Positions 43,914 to 52,753 of a stretch of DNA of 64,000 bases are shown piece after piece (position 1 is the first letter of the stretch; every line of letters begins with the position of its first letter). The notes below the pieces were generated by a model, which worked only from the letters and a program-made list of their open reading frames with translations, did no database searches and was not told where the DNA came from. The stretch is taken from positions 124,001 to 188,000 of the forward strand of contig NZ_JAFIQX010000009.1 of assembly GCF_017356035.1 (NCBI RefSeq). The letters run 5' to 3'. Both the position numbers and the translations under genes were made by a program. This DNA comes from Longitalea luteola. GTDB lineage: Bacteria > Bacteroidota > Bacteroidia > Chitinophagales > Chitinophagaceae.

Positions 43914-46451
43914 TTAAAACCTGAAACCCATGATAACGTAAGGGAACCAGCCTTCTTTTGAGTAGCCGGCCGTGAATTGGAACACTGCCATTTGAGCAGG
44001 TGCGAAGTAAATGCCTCCCCCAACTCCCTGGTGCCAGATGCGGGACGATTCATCCTTTTCCCATACCCGGCCAACATCATAGAAACCGGTAACGCCATAC
44101 TGCCCGGGCAGTATATAATTTACAAAGTTACCAAGCTTTATACGAATCTCCAGATTGTTATATAACATATGTTCACCGGCAAAACGGAACTGACGGTATC
44201 CCCACAGGTTTTCATGTCCACCCAAAAAAGCCGATTGATAAAAGGCTGATTTACCGAAAGTAACAGCACCGCCTAAACGTTCAGCGATAACCACCGCGCC
44301 TTTTTTGCTCAGGTTCTTGTACACGGCGATCTCCGGCATCACCTGTACATATGATTCCGATTCATCATTCAACCCGGCATAGGCATGCGTCATCAGGCTG
44401 AAGTAATGTCCATCCGTTGGTAAAAGAATGTTATTACGTTTGTCGCCCACCAGGCCAAATATTACACCTCCATGCAGTTTATCTACATGCACCATGTTAC
44501 TGTCATAAGAATTGATCAGGGATTTATTGTTGATAAACCGTCCTTCGTTCTCAAGGCTGTCTGACTGGTAATACTGAATGGCCGGGCCAGCGCTCAAAGT
44601 AGTGCCTTTTCCTATATGAAAGCGCAGGGATGGATTGGCCTGGAAAACATTATAACGGGTACGATAGAACCTTCTGAAATCGCCTACCTTGATGTAATCG
44701 GTCTCATTACCGCGGCCGAAAAAGTTGCGGGTGTTGTTGGGCGCAAAGATATCGGCCTGCATGGTTATATCGGCTTTGCCAACAGCCTGTAACCACTCGC
44801 CTTTGTACCGGATGCGAAAAGCACTGGTTGAAAACGAATGGGCCAGGCTTATCTGTTGCATACTGGCATAAGGCAGCTTTCTAAATCCCTGCCTGATTAT
44901 TTTAACACCGCCTCCCAGCAGGATACCATCATCCAGATTGAACCCCGCAACAACCACCGGCCGTACGACACCGTAAGCATTGGTGGGTACAAAAGCCGTA
45001 TTGGCCGTATCGTTCGACAAATGCTTTTTCAACCGGCGGGTATTTCCGGTAAAAGTGGCGCCTGTTTCTTTTTCATACACGCATACTTTTTTTCCTGACG
45101 CCTGTACGTCATACACTTTTGCGCCATCTCCACCTACAATACGAACTTTTATCTTCTTATGGGAATTATTCAGCACTACACTATCGTTGCCATCGCCAAT
45201 AAATATCCGCAGTTCTTTGGTTTCTTTGGGAAGAAAGGTGCGGGCGAACAGCTGATTTTCCTGCTTTCCCTTTTTCGACAGTTTATGGATCACTACCCTC
45301 AATCCGTTATTGGGGCCATCGGTTATTTCAAGCAGTTCATTTTTGTCTGATACCTGTATGTCAACGATCCGGTTCAAAAAATAATAGTAATGCTCCATGG
45401 CCCTGGCCATATTAGCCCGCCGCGCTTTCATTTTCTGTAGCAGCTCATCGTGTTTCATTACATATACTTCCCGGGGCAGCCGCTGCAGCGCTTGCTCCAG
45501 CACCTCATCTGTCATCTTTGCTACAAAGTCATTGGTCAATGCCATCCAGCGGTCATGGTCCAGCTGTATAAGAAAGCGGGCATTAAGCTTGCGGCCATTG
45601 AAGAAAGCGTAATTTACGCGTTTGATGTCATCGTCGAATCCCGTTAAAAATGGAGCGATCCATTTGCGGATGGCTATCTTGGGAAACACGCCTTCACTCC
45701 TGCGGAATACCTGGTCACGATCGCGGGGTACCGCTACATATCTTTTGCCGCTGCCTTCCTGCTCATCAATCCAACGCCACTGGTCTTCATGCCGGTCCCA
45801 GTCGCCCACAAACAGATCGAGCAGCCGGGCCCTGAAAAAGCCAACGGTGTCAAGCACATTATCATTGTCTTCATTCAGCCGCTGCAGCATTTTAGGCGTA
45901 TTGTCAGAATCGCCAAAAGGCTCTCTTTCTTCCAGCAAACACATGGTATTGGCGAACTCCTTTTCAAATTCGCCCAGGTTCTTATCCGGCGCCACATAAC
46001 CAATAACGGGGCTGGCATGGGGCACCTGCGCCACCTCTGCCAATACGGGCATTATCAATGGTGCGTAAGGATGCTGGGCACTCATGGCATCCTTGAACCA
46101 GTCGGCCGCAAATGTTACCCGCAATGGTTCGGGCAAGATGATCTCGGGATTTTTTTCGATACTGCGTAAGACCCATTCCCTGCCACTGGCATCTTTCAGG
46201 CGCAGCGAACGGGTTTGTTTGCCGCCACCGCGTTGTAATACAGTAAGGCCCCGCTCTGATAATTTGATGACCGGCAACTTTACCGGGGCGGCCCATTCCT
46301 TGCGGAAGTTTTCACCGAACAGCCTTCGATGCATGGGCGTTACGCTATCATAAGCAGGATGCGCTTTTATGACAGCACTGTCTGTTTGCGCGTTGGCAAC
46401 CGGGGCAGTTAATACAATAAGCAGCGCAATAGGTAGAATTCGCTTTGGCAT
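43914..46451 (-). CDS. Outer-membrane barrel (BamA/Omp85-like) with N-terminal atypical-kinase-like domain
   Basis: 845 residues; signal peptide about 1-21. Residues 75-360 form a soluble domain with SLRLKDASGREWVLRSIEKNP (like a kinase N-lobe strand pair, basic residue Arg96), LLDLFVGDWDRHEDQW (Asp219-Arg220-His221) and VAVPRDRDQVF (Asp244, Asp246). The DRH...N/Q-like loop followed by a D-x-D segment resembles HipA/FAM20/CotH-type kinases; this is my inference, not a known assignment. Residues 360-480 are beta-rich (IFIGDGNDSV). Residues 485-845 are an Omp85-like 16-strand barrel with ERLGGAVTFGKS, GYRQFRFAGE and the terminal GFRF. It is last in a four-gene run with 12-nt spacing after the SdiA-regulated-like lipoprotein gene. 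Confidence 0.75.
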   Translation of the reverse strand: MPKRILPIALLIVLTAPVANAQTDSAVIKAHPAYDSVTPMHRRLFGENFRKEWAAPVKLPVIKLSERGLTVLQRGGGKQTRSLRLKDASGREWVLRSIEKNPEIILPEPLRVTFAADWFKDAMSAQHPYAPLIMPVLAEVAQVPHASPVIGYVAPDKNLGEFEKEFANTMCLLEEREPFGDSDNTPKMLQRLNEDNDNVLDTVGFFRARLLDLFVGDWDRHEDQWRWIDEQEGSGKRYVAVPRDRDQVFRRSEGVFPKIAIRKWIAPFLTGFDDDIKRVNYAFFNGRKLNARFLIQLDHDRWMALTNDFVAKMTDEVLEQALQRLPREVYVMKHDELLQKMKARRANMARAMEHYYYFLNRIVDIQVSDKNELLEITDGPNNGLRVVIHKLSKKGKQENQLFARTFLPKETKELRIFIGDGNDSVVLNNSHKKIKVRIVGGDGAKVYDVQASGKKVCVYEKETGATFTGNTRRLKKHLSNDTANTAFVPTNAYGVVRPVVVAGFNLDDGILLGGGVKIIRQGFRKLPYASMQQISLAHSFSTSAFRIRYKGEWLQAVGKADITMQADIFAPNNTRNFFGRGNETDYIKVGDFRRFYRTRYNVFQANPSLRFHIGKGTTLSAGPAIQYYQSDSLENEGRFINNKSLINSYDSNMVHVDKLHGGVIFGLVGDKRNNILLPTDGHYFSLMTHAYAGLNDESESYVQVMPEIAVYKNLSKKGAVVIAERLGGAVTFGKSAFYQSAFLGGHENLWGYRQFRFAGEHMLYNNLEIRIKLGNFVNYILPGQYGVTGFYDVGRVWEKDESSRIWHQGVGGGIYFAPAQMAVFQFTAGYSKEGWFPYVIMGFRF

Positions 46452-46463
46452 AGGCTCGCAGGT

Positions 46464-47333
46464 TTACTTTCCAGTCCAGGTGGTTTTTAAAATATTTCCG
46501 GAGTGCAGATCTCCGCCTTCATTGGATATATACAGATTGCCGGTTTTATCAAATGCAATTCCCTCGGGCTGATAATACAGGGCTGGATTTAAATTATAGG
46601 TGGCTTGTACTTTCCAGTTGCTATCTGCTACTACCAGCAACTTACCTATTGATGATATAATGTACCATTCTTTGGTGATCGGGTTGAGCGCAAGGGCAGA
46701 TGGTTTAAAGTTGATTTTATTGACGCCCATCACTTCTTCTATTTCCTTCACATCTACTGCAAAGCTACCGTGTTGGCTTAGCTTTCCATCGTTAGACAAC
46801 TGCAAGATATATCCTTTTGCAATTTTACCGCCTTTTTCACCCGCACAATCCTTGCAAATAATATATACCCGCCTGCTGGCTTCGTCGGCATACATACCCT
46901 CATACTCTCCTTTGGGCAACAAATCTTTCCACTCTGTTACATTGCCTTTCTCTTCTACCAGGTGAATGTCGGCAAAAGGAAAGGTGTACAAGATGCCGTT
47001 GCTGCGCAACATGATGACGTTATTATTGCAAATAGCTACATCTTCATAATCGCCGTGCCTGGCAAATTTAAAGGTGGATGACTTTTTATCGCCCGGATGC
47101 AGGAAATACAGTTTGCCATTCTCATCTTCCTGGGCGTACACGGTATCACTGTTGCCCTGGTAAAAAGCAATACCCGAGATCTCCTGCAGGCTGGGCGGCA
47201 TTACAAATTTTTTTGGGGCATTTACATTATAACCTGGCGGTCCTTCAAATTTTCGTTTTGGTTTGCAGGCCGTGATGGTAAGGGCAAGGCCCAGGACGAC
47301 CAGCCAGCTCTGATCTATTTTTATCGTAAACAT
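46464..47333 (-). CDS. SdiA-regulated-like beta-propeller lipoprotein
   Basis: 289 residues. Lipoprotein signal with Cys23 (ITAC). The body is a propeller of the SdiA-regulated/phytase-like type: EISGIAFYQGNSDTVYAQEDENG, DYEDVAICNNNVIML, YEGMYADEASRRVYIICKD, SALALNPITKEWYIIS and YQPEGIAFDKTGNLYISNEGG. Members are of unknown activity; the acidic motifs resemble metal sites of propeller phosphodiesterases or phytases. It sits 10 nt after ppk1 and 12 nt before the outer-membrane gene. Confidence 0.8.
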   Translation of the reverse strand: MFTIKIDQSWLVVLGLALTITACKPKRKFEGPPGYNVNAPKKFVMPPSLQEISGIAFYQGNSDTVYAQEDENGKLYFLHPGDKKSSTFKFARHGDYEDVAICNNNVIMLRSNGILYTFPFADIHLVEEKGNVTEWKDLLPKGEYEGMYADEASRRVYIICKDCAGEKGGKIAKGYILQLSNDGKLSQHGSFAVDVKEIEEVMGVNKINFKPSALALNPITKEWYIISSIGKLLVVADSNWKVQATYNLNPALYYQPEGIAFDKTGNLYISNEGGDLHSGNILKTTWTGK

Positions 47334-47343
47334 ATCCGTTGTT

Positions 47344-49395
47344 TTATACCTGTTTGCCTGCTAAGACATTATAAATAGCCTGTTGAGAATACACTACCTT
47401 TCCGTCCTTTGGTAAGGGCACATTGTTCAGCTGCTGATCAATGGTTACAGCCTGTCCGTTATCGTCCAGCTGCAATTGCAACAATTGCAGCAGCTGCTCT
47501 TTGATGGCTTCATCATATACCGGGAAACAAACCTCAATGCGGCGGTAAATGTTCCTGTTCATCCAGTCGGCTGAGCCCATATATAATTCGGCAGCACCGT
47601 TATTGTGAAAAACAAAGATCCGCCCATGCTCCAGGTACCTGTCAACGATCCGCTTCACGGTGATATTTTCACTTAAGCCGGGCACACCGGGTTTCAAACA
47701 ACAAATGCTTCGTACGATCATCCGGATCTTCACACCTGCCTGCGACGCCTCGTATAATTTGTTGATCAAAACCTTTTCTTCCAGGTTATTCATTTTGATG
47801 GTGATCACCGCTTCTTTACCCTCCCGGGCATTGGCTATTTCCCGGTCGATCAGTTGCAGGAACCGCTGCTGCAGGTTGAACTGCGCCACCAGGATCTGTT
47901 TGAAATTGATAAGACCGGGGTTGCCTGCTTTCTTCCGGTGCCCGAGGAAAATGAACAACAATTCCATTTCCCGCAGGATCTCAGGATGGCCGGTAAACAG
48001 GATATGGTCGGTGTAAAACCGGGCGGTAGTTTCGTTCATGTTACCCGTTGCCAGCAGGCCTACATAGGAAATACGTTTTTCCTTCTTCCGTTTTACCAGG
48101 GCTATTTTCGCATGCACCTTCAGCGAAGGTGCACTGTAGATTATTTTAACGCCGGCGGCCTTCATCTTCTTTGCCCACCGGATATTATTAGCTTCATCGA
48201 ACCTGGCTTTTAATTCAACCAGTACCGACACTTTTTTACCATTGTGCGCAGCGCTCACCAGCGCATTGCCGATCCTTGAATCGCTGGCAATACGATACAG
48301 TGTCACATATATTTCGGTAACGGCCGGGTCAACGGCCGCTTCATTAAAGAACCGCAATACCATACCATACGAATGGTAAGGCGGATGCAGGATGATGTCT
48401 TTCTTTTCAACTTCTTCAAATAATGACAAGGACCCATCGCCGGCTTTCACGGCAATCGCCGGCCATTTTTCATAGCTCATGGCCGCCTCTTTCACGGGAA
48501 AAGAACCCAGGTCTTTCAGGTTGTGATAACAGCCGCCCTGGATAATGCTGGCATGCTGCAGCTTCAATGCCATAACGAGTAATTGCAGGTGGCCATCCTC
48601 GAGGCCGGGCTCATGCAACAGGCGGGTAGCCAGCCCAAAGTCACGCTTGGTTAGCTGATCTTCAATTTTACGAGCCAAATCGCCCTCATAGTCGTCTTCC
48701 ACTTCCAGTTCCGCATCGCGGGTTATTTTGAAACTATAACATCCCTTAATGACGCTATGTTTGAAAATGGCAGAAAGATTGTCCTTAATAATATCATCCA
48801 GAAAAACAACGTACTGTTCATTATCTCTTTTAACCGTATAAAACCGGGGCAGGTTATCGGAGGGAATATTGATAACGACCAGCTCATTGAATCCCCGCAC
48901 GCCCCCGATCACCGTGAGCAGGTATAATTTATTATTCTCCGGAAAGAATTTGATACCTGAGATGGAAAGATACACCGGCTGCAGAAAAGCCATTACCTGG
49001 GTGTAGAAGTAATCGGACACTTCTTCTCTGATACTTTCAGGAATAGGCTCGTTGTATAATAAATGAATGCTATTTTCTTTCAGCAAGGGTATAATTTCGG
49101 TTGTGAAGATAGCCCCAAACCGTTCCTGCTGCTCGTTGATGATCCTGGTGATCTCCTGTAAAATGGCGGTTTTGGCCGAAGCTGCCTGTTCATCAGCTCC
49201 TTTTTGATGTATTTTCTCCAGCGCCATCACGGCCGGCATGCGTACCCGGTAGAACTCATCGAGATTTGATGAATAGATCGATAGAAATTTTATGCGCTCC
49301 AGGAGTGGTACACTGTTGTTACCCGCTTCTTCGAGTACCCTTCCATTAAAAGAAAGCCAGCTCAGATCTCTGTCGAAAAAATTTTCTGATTGCAT
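47344..49395 (-). CDS. ppk1: Polyphosphate kinase 1
   Basis: 683 residues, full length. N-terminal domain with FFDRDLSWLSFNGRVLEEA and YSSNLDEFYRVRMPA; the phospholipase-D-like C-terminal domains carry the autophosphorylated His428 in SLKVHAKIAL and the second catalytic His590 in YLEHGRIFVF. It reversibly builds polyphosphate from ATP. It lies 13 nt after the HD/Pycsar-effector-like gene and 10 nt before the propeller lipoprotein gene, so it is in the middle of an operon. No exopolyphosphatase (ppx) is next to it; the HD-domain protein takes that position. Confidence 0.97.
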   Translation of the reverse strand: MQSENFFDRDLSWLSFNGRVLEEAGNNSVPLLERIKFLSIYSSNLDEFYRVRMPAVMALEKIHQKGADEQAASAKTAILQEITRIINEQQERFGAIFTTEIIPLLKENSIHLLYNEPIPESIREEVSDYFYTQVMAFLQPVYLSISGIKFFPENNKLYLLTVIGGVRGFNELVVINIPSDNLPRFYTVKRDNEQYVVFLDDIIKDNLSAIFKHSVIKGCYSFKITRDAELEVEDDYEGDLARKIEDQLTKRDFGLATRLLHEPGLEDGHLQLLVMALKLQHASIIQGGCYHNLKDLGSFPVKEAAMSYEKWPAIAVKAGDGSLSLFEEVEKKDIILHPPYHSYGMVLRFFNEAAVDPAVTEIYVTLYRIASDSRIGNALVSAAHNGKKVSVLVELKARFDEANNIRWAKKMKAAGVKIIYSAPSLKVHAKIALVKRKKEKRISYVGLLATGNMNETTARFYTDHILFTGHPEILREMELLFIFLGHRKKAGNPGLINFKQILVAQFNLQQRFLQLIDREIANAREGKEAVITIKMNNLEEKVLINKLYEASQAGVKIRMIVRSICCLKPGVPGLSENITVKRIVDRYLEHGRIFVFHNNGAAELYMGSADWMNRNIYRRIEVCFPVYDEAIKEQLLQLLQLQLDDNGQAVTIDQQLNNVPLPKDGKVVYSQQAIYNVLAGKQV

Positions 49396-49408
49396 GCTGT
49401 TACCAGTT

Positions 49409-50662
49409 TCAAGTAGTTACAATTGCAGCAATGGAAAAGGCGATCACAGAAATGATCAGTCCATACATGAATACGTTGTAGGAGATGCGCAACCGCTGGT
49501 ATTTGGAACCCAGCACTACCCCTTGCGAATACACGTCCTTGATCAGACTGCGGTATAAAAAGTCGCGATCTTCCATCATTTGTAACATACCCGACGTATA
49601 GTCTTCCATGCTCATTCTAAAGAAATTTCCAAAGAATAAGAGGTTTACCTTTTTTTCGTTAATGTCGGTTTGGGTAAATGTACCGCGGGGTATATTGGGC
49701 CTGGTAGCGAGGATCGCAAAGACAATGGTCACCAGGCTTATGGTCAGCAGGGTGAGGGCAGGTAAGGTATATTGAGGGAACTGCTCCAGGTTCTTTAATA
49801 GTACACTGAGCAGGATGGATATTATGATGGAGTTTACGGAGATCATAATATGCGCTTTGCTGTCGGCCATGTCGCTCAGCCGCTGGTGGTTGGCCGACGT
49901 TATGCGGAACATGGTCTCAATACCTCTGTCGGGCCGGTTCTTCCGTTTTAGTTTCTCCTCATCAACCAGTTCAGGCAACAGTGGTTTTACTTTCGGTTTG
50001 GCTGCCGGCTGTTGTACGGCGGTTACCGGTGGTATCACCGGTTTGGCATTTTTTACTTCCGGATTCTTGCCGGCCACTTTGGCTTTTATCTTTTCCAGGT
50101 TCCTCGCCTTTGTATCGCTCAGCAACAAACGACAATAATCGGTATGGTACTGGTGCGTTTCGAGCAGGCGGATGGTCTTGTTGCGCCATTCTTCCTTACT
50201 GAGGTCTATATTATGCAATGCGATGAATTCCTTGCGCAATTCCTTATTGAACTCACTGAATTTAGAGGTACCCAGATGATACAGGTCCGCATCGGCCACA
50301 ATTTTTTCCAGCATCGTTTCAGGGTTTTGCGGCATGCGGGTGGCCCTGATACAATTGGCTATGGTTTGAATTACTTTTTCATCCACACCTTTCCTGTTTA
50401 GAAAAAGGCTCACTTCCTCTGCCCCCTTTTCCTCATGCCGGGCAGGATCGGTATAATACCCGATATCATGGAACCAGGCGGCAGTTACCACAATAAAATA
50501 ATCCTGGTCGTTCAGCCGGTAATGATTAGCGATCTCAATAGCTGCATTCACCACATTTTCGGTGTGAACCTGGTTATGATAAATTATTTTATCATTTGGA
50601 TGGGTGTGAAAGAAGTTGGTTACGTATTGCTTTATTTCATCCAATAACGCATAGTAATTCAT
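49409..50662 (-). CDS. HD-domain phosphohydrolase fused to a Pycsar-effector-like (PycTM) membrane domain
   Basis: 417 residues. An N-terminal HD domain (about 20-150) has metal ligands His33, His65-Asp66 (AAWFHDIGYY) and Asp124/Asp126 (IVADADLYHLG). A Pro/Lys-rich linker (195-240) leads to a C-terminal domain (about 245-415) with three predicted helices (271-291, 300-321, 393-415), matching the Pycsar system effector family (DUF5706). Pycsar effectors respond to cyclic UMP/CMP and damage the membrane, but no cyclase gene lies in this window. Such HD-PycTM proteins may instead have a housekeeping signalling role. It is the first gene of the ppk1 operon. Confidence 0.85.
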   Translation of the reverse strand: MNYYALLDEIKQYVTNFFHTHPNDKIIYHNQVHTENVVNAAIEIANHYRLNDQDYFIVVTAAWFHDIGYYTDPARHEEKGAEEVSLFLNRKGVDEKVIQTIANCIRATRMPQNPETMLEKIVADADLYHLGTSKFSEFNKELRKEFIALHNIDLSKEEWRNKTIRLLETHQYHTDYCRLLLSDTKARNLEKIKAKVAGKNPEVKNAKPVIPPVTAVQQPAAKPKVKPLLPELVDEEKLKRKNRPDRGIETMFRITSANHQRLSDMADSKAHIMISVNSIIISILLSVLLKNLEQFPQYTLPALTLLTISLVTIVFAILATRPNIPRGTFTQTDINEKKVNLLFFGNFFRMSMEDYTSGMLQMMEDRDFLYRSLIKDVYSQGVVLGSKYQRLRISYNVFMYGLIISVIAFSIAAIVTT

Positions 50663-51076
50663 ATAAGGATTTCTTTTTCTGTCTACAAGTATATAACAAA
50701 TATAATCAGCTAAATTTATCTGTACGGCTATTGAGTACTACGCCTGTATAACCCAAAGGTATGCTCATTTATGAAGCCGTGGCGATAAAAATAAAGGTTT
50801 GCCTGTCGCCGGCACGGCATAAACCGGGCGGGGATTGAATAAAAAAGCCCCCTGACGGTCAGGGGGCCTGAGCAATATTCCTTTTGTTATAGCTGCAGTA
50901 AAAATCAAAAAAATGGCCGGAAGCTACAACTATCATCCGTTTTACATAACCTTTCTGTTATCCTGTTCTTCTTAAAAACTCTTCCGGCCCTCGTTAACTC
51001 CTATCATCAGCTCGTTCTTGGTCCGGTTCTCGGCTATCCGCCGAAGGCCTTGCCCTGCTGAAGCCTGGCGCAGGCC
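50663..51076. other. Spacer between the redox operon and the ppk1 operon
   Basis: No gene is supported. It holds the terminator at 50841-50867, and a perfect 9-bp inverted repeat with a 57-nt interval (50915-50923 with 50981-50989). The stretch 50663-50840 should contain the promoter of the ppk1 operon. Confidence 0.5.
50841..50867 (-). terminator. Rho-independent terminator of the frnE-yceI operon
   Basis: A perfect 10-bp GC-rich stem (50847-50856 with 50858-50867) is followed on the minus strand by six T residues (complement of 50841-50846). It lies 210 nt after the last gene of the operon. Confidence 0.88.
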
Positions 51077-51466
51077 TTATTTCTTTATAAACAGGGGTTT
51101 CAATGTAAACCAGGCCAATGCAGGAAAGAAATGCATTGGTACGGTTAACCCCGGGTATAATTCGGGCATTTCAATTTCGAGCGGCAATTTGGCGGCAAAA
51201 GGCCACAGAATACTCGCAAACGTTATAATAACGAACACGAAATTGAAGATGATCTCTCCGGCCCTGGGCAGCCATTTGGTCAACAAGCCGTAACCAACAG
51301 ACGCCAGTAAGCCGGCCAGGATACTAATGATCACAATGTTCACTGGTTTTGCTATGGCTGAAAAATCAGCACCCAGCGAGTTGGCATATACTTTTTGATA
51401 GATGAGGGACGCTACGCCGGCCAAAACGCCTGATATCAAACCCAGTAATAATAATCTTTTAAACAT
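51077..51466 (-). CDS. Small four-helix membrane protein of unknown function
   Basis: 129 residues with four predicted membrane helices (about 5-23, 42-62, 70-92, 106-124). No motif that I recognise. It starts 12 nt after the yceI-like stop, so it is in the same operon as two YceI proteins and a DsbA-like protein under a HxlR-type regulator. YceI-like proteins are often found with membrane proteins such as cytochrome b561 in other bacteria, but this protein lacks an obvious haem-histidine pattern. Confidence 0.8.
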   Translation of the reverse strand: MFKRLLLLGLISGVLAGVASLIYQKVYANSLGADFSAIAKPVNIVIISILAGLLASVGYGLLTKWLPRAGEIIFNFVFVIITFASILWPFAAKLPLEIEMPELYPGLTVPMHFFPALAWFTLKPLFIKK

Positions 51467-51478
51467 AATGTTGGTTTA

Positions 51479-52012
51479 TTAGCCTTTGGTAACCGGAACA
51501 GCTACGTCTATCTTGATCTGCTCAGCTACATCGCCGCCCGGTTTACCGATCTTGAAATCGGAACGGTTTACGGTAAAGCTGCCGTTAAATGTAGCGCCGG
51601 CGCCTGCTTTTTTAAAGGTAAAAGGGATCGTATATTCTTTTGTAATCCCTTTGATCTGCAGATCGCCGGTTACCTGGTAGCCATTGCCTGCTTTTACGAT
51701 CTTTTTGGAAGTGTATTTGATCGCCGGAAATTTGGCGGCATCAAACCACTCGGCGCCTTTGGCGTGTTTGTTCTGTAACCCGTTCCCCGTGTTAATAGAG
51801 TTTACATCAATGGATACATCAAATTTTGAAGCGGCCAGGTTGGCTTCATCGAATAGTATATTACCGGTAAAGGTCTTGAAGATCCCGGCTACATCGTTGC
51901 TCGAAAACTTGATGCTGTATTTGTCAGAAATGGTCCATTTCTGCGCTGCTGCGAAGGCGAACACTGCTGTAACAGCCAGCAGTGTCGCCATAGAAATGAT
52001 CAGCTTCTTCAT
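51479..52012 (-). CDS. YceI-family periplasmic lipid-binding-like protein (copy 1)
   Basis: 177 residues from the ATG at 52012; a TTG two codons upstream is in frame but less likely. Signal peptide about 1-23. The lipocalin-like YceI fold shows KYSIKFSSNDVAGIFKTFTG, the SKFDVSIDVNSINTGN segment and HAKGAEWFDAAKFPAIKYTS. YceI proteins bind long isoprenoid or fatty chains. It is 12 nt downstream of a second yceI-like gene, but the two share only moderate similarity, so this is an old duplication. Confidence 0.95.
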   Translation of the reverse strand: MKKLIISMATLLAVTAVFAFAAAQKWTISDKYSIKFSSNDVAGIFKTFTGNILFDEANLAASKFDVSIDVNSINTGNGLQNKHAKGAEWFDAAKFPAIKYTSKKIVKAGNGYQVTGDLQIKGITKEYTIPFTFKKAGAGATFNGSFTVNRSDFKIGKPGGDVAEQIKIDVAVPVTKG

Positions 52013-52024
52013 AATCAAAACTTA

Positions 52025-52594
52025 TTAGTCTTTTACGAATTCAGTGCCTGCGTTCAATTTAACTTCATCACTTAACATAGCAGTGGGCATACCAGCGGCT
52101 ACACCAAAATCAGAACGTTTGATGGTACCGGTGATCTTGAAACCAACAACGGGCTTCTTGCTCATTGGGTTGGTAGTGGTACCGCCCAATACAACATCCA
52201 GTACTACGGGTTTGGTAACACCTTTCAGGGTGAGGTTACCGCTTACTTTATATTTCTTGTCGCTTACTTTTTTGAAAGAAGTGCTTTTGAAAGTAAGGGT
52301 AGGAAATTTTTCAGCATCGAAAAAGTCAGCGCCTTTCAGGTGTGTATCGCGTTGATCGTTATCGGTATTGATGCTGTTGATATCGGCAGTTAATTCAACC
52401 ACTGCATCAGTGAAATCAGGTTTTGATGAAGTGATCTTCGCATCAATGCTGTTGAAGGTACCGCCCAGCTCAGCAACTGACAGGTGCGTAACGTTAAATC
52501 CTAATCTTGAGTGCGCTTTGTCAACTGTCCAGGTTTGTGCAAATGTAGCTGCTGATGAAATCAATAAGGCTGCGATGATAGTTGCTTTTTTCAT
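52025..52594 (-). CDS. YceI-family periplasmic lipid-binding-like protein (copy 2)
   Basis: 189 residues from the ATG at 52594; the open frame extends upstream to a TTG, but that part is not signal-like. Signal peptide about 1-19 (ATFAQ). YceI fold with KAHSRLGFNVTHLSVAELGG, TADINSINTDNDQRDTHLKG and FFDAEKFPTLTFKST. It lies 159 nt after the DsbA-like gene and just before the other yceI-like gene. The function in this organism is unknown; relatives are linked to isoprenoid quinone handling or stress. Confidence 0.95.
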   Translation of the reverse strand: MKKATIIAALLISSAATFAQTWTVDKAHSRLGFNVTHLSVAELGGTFNSIDAKITSSKPDFTDAVVELTADINSINTDNDQRDTHLKGADFFDAEKFPTLTFKSTSFKKVSDKKYKVSGNLTLKGVTKPVVLDVVLGGTTTNPMSKKPVVGFKITGTIKRSDFGVAAGMPTAMLSDEVKLNAGTEFVKD

Positions 52595-52753
52595 GTTTCT
52601 ATTGTTTGAGTATTTAATGTATATATAATGATCCGTTAACTTTTCCAATACGTTGCCGTTGGGAAAAATTCATAATAAATAAAATGTAAAATGCAATCGT
52701 TTACGGTAAGCCGTTCGGGGGTGGCAAATATATACCTTTCTCCATTACCCGAT

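Noticed and set aside
49409-50662. Complete Pycsar anti-phage system
   Set aside because: No cyclase gene is adjacent, and the gene sits in an operon with ppk1; only the effector-like domain is present.
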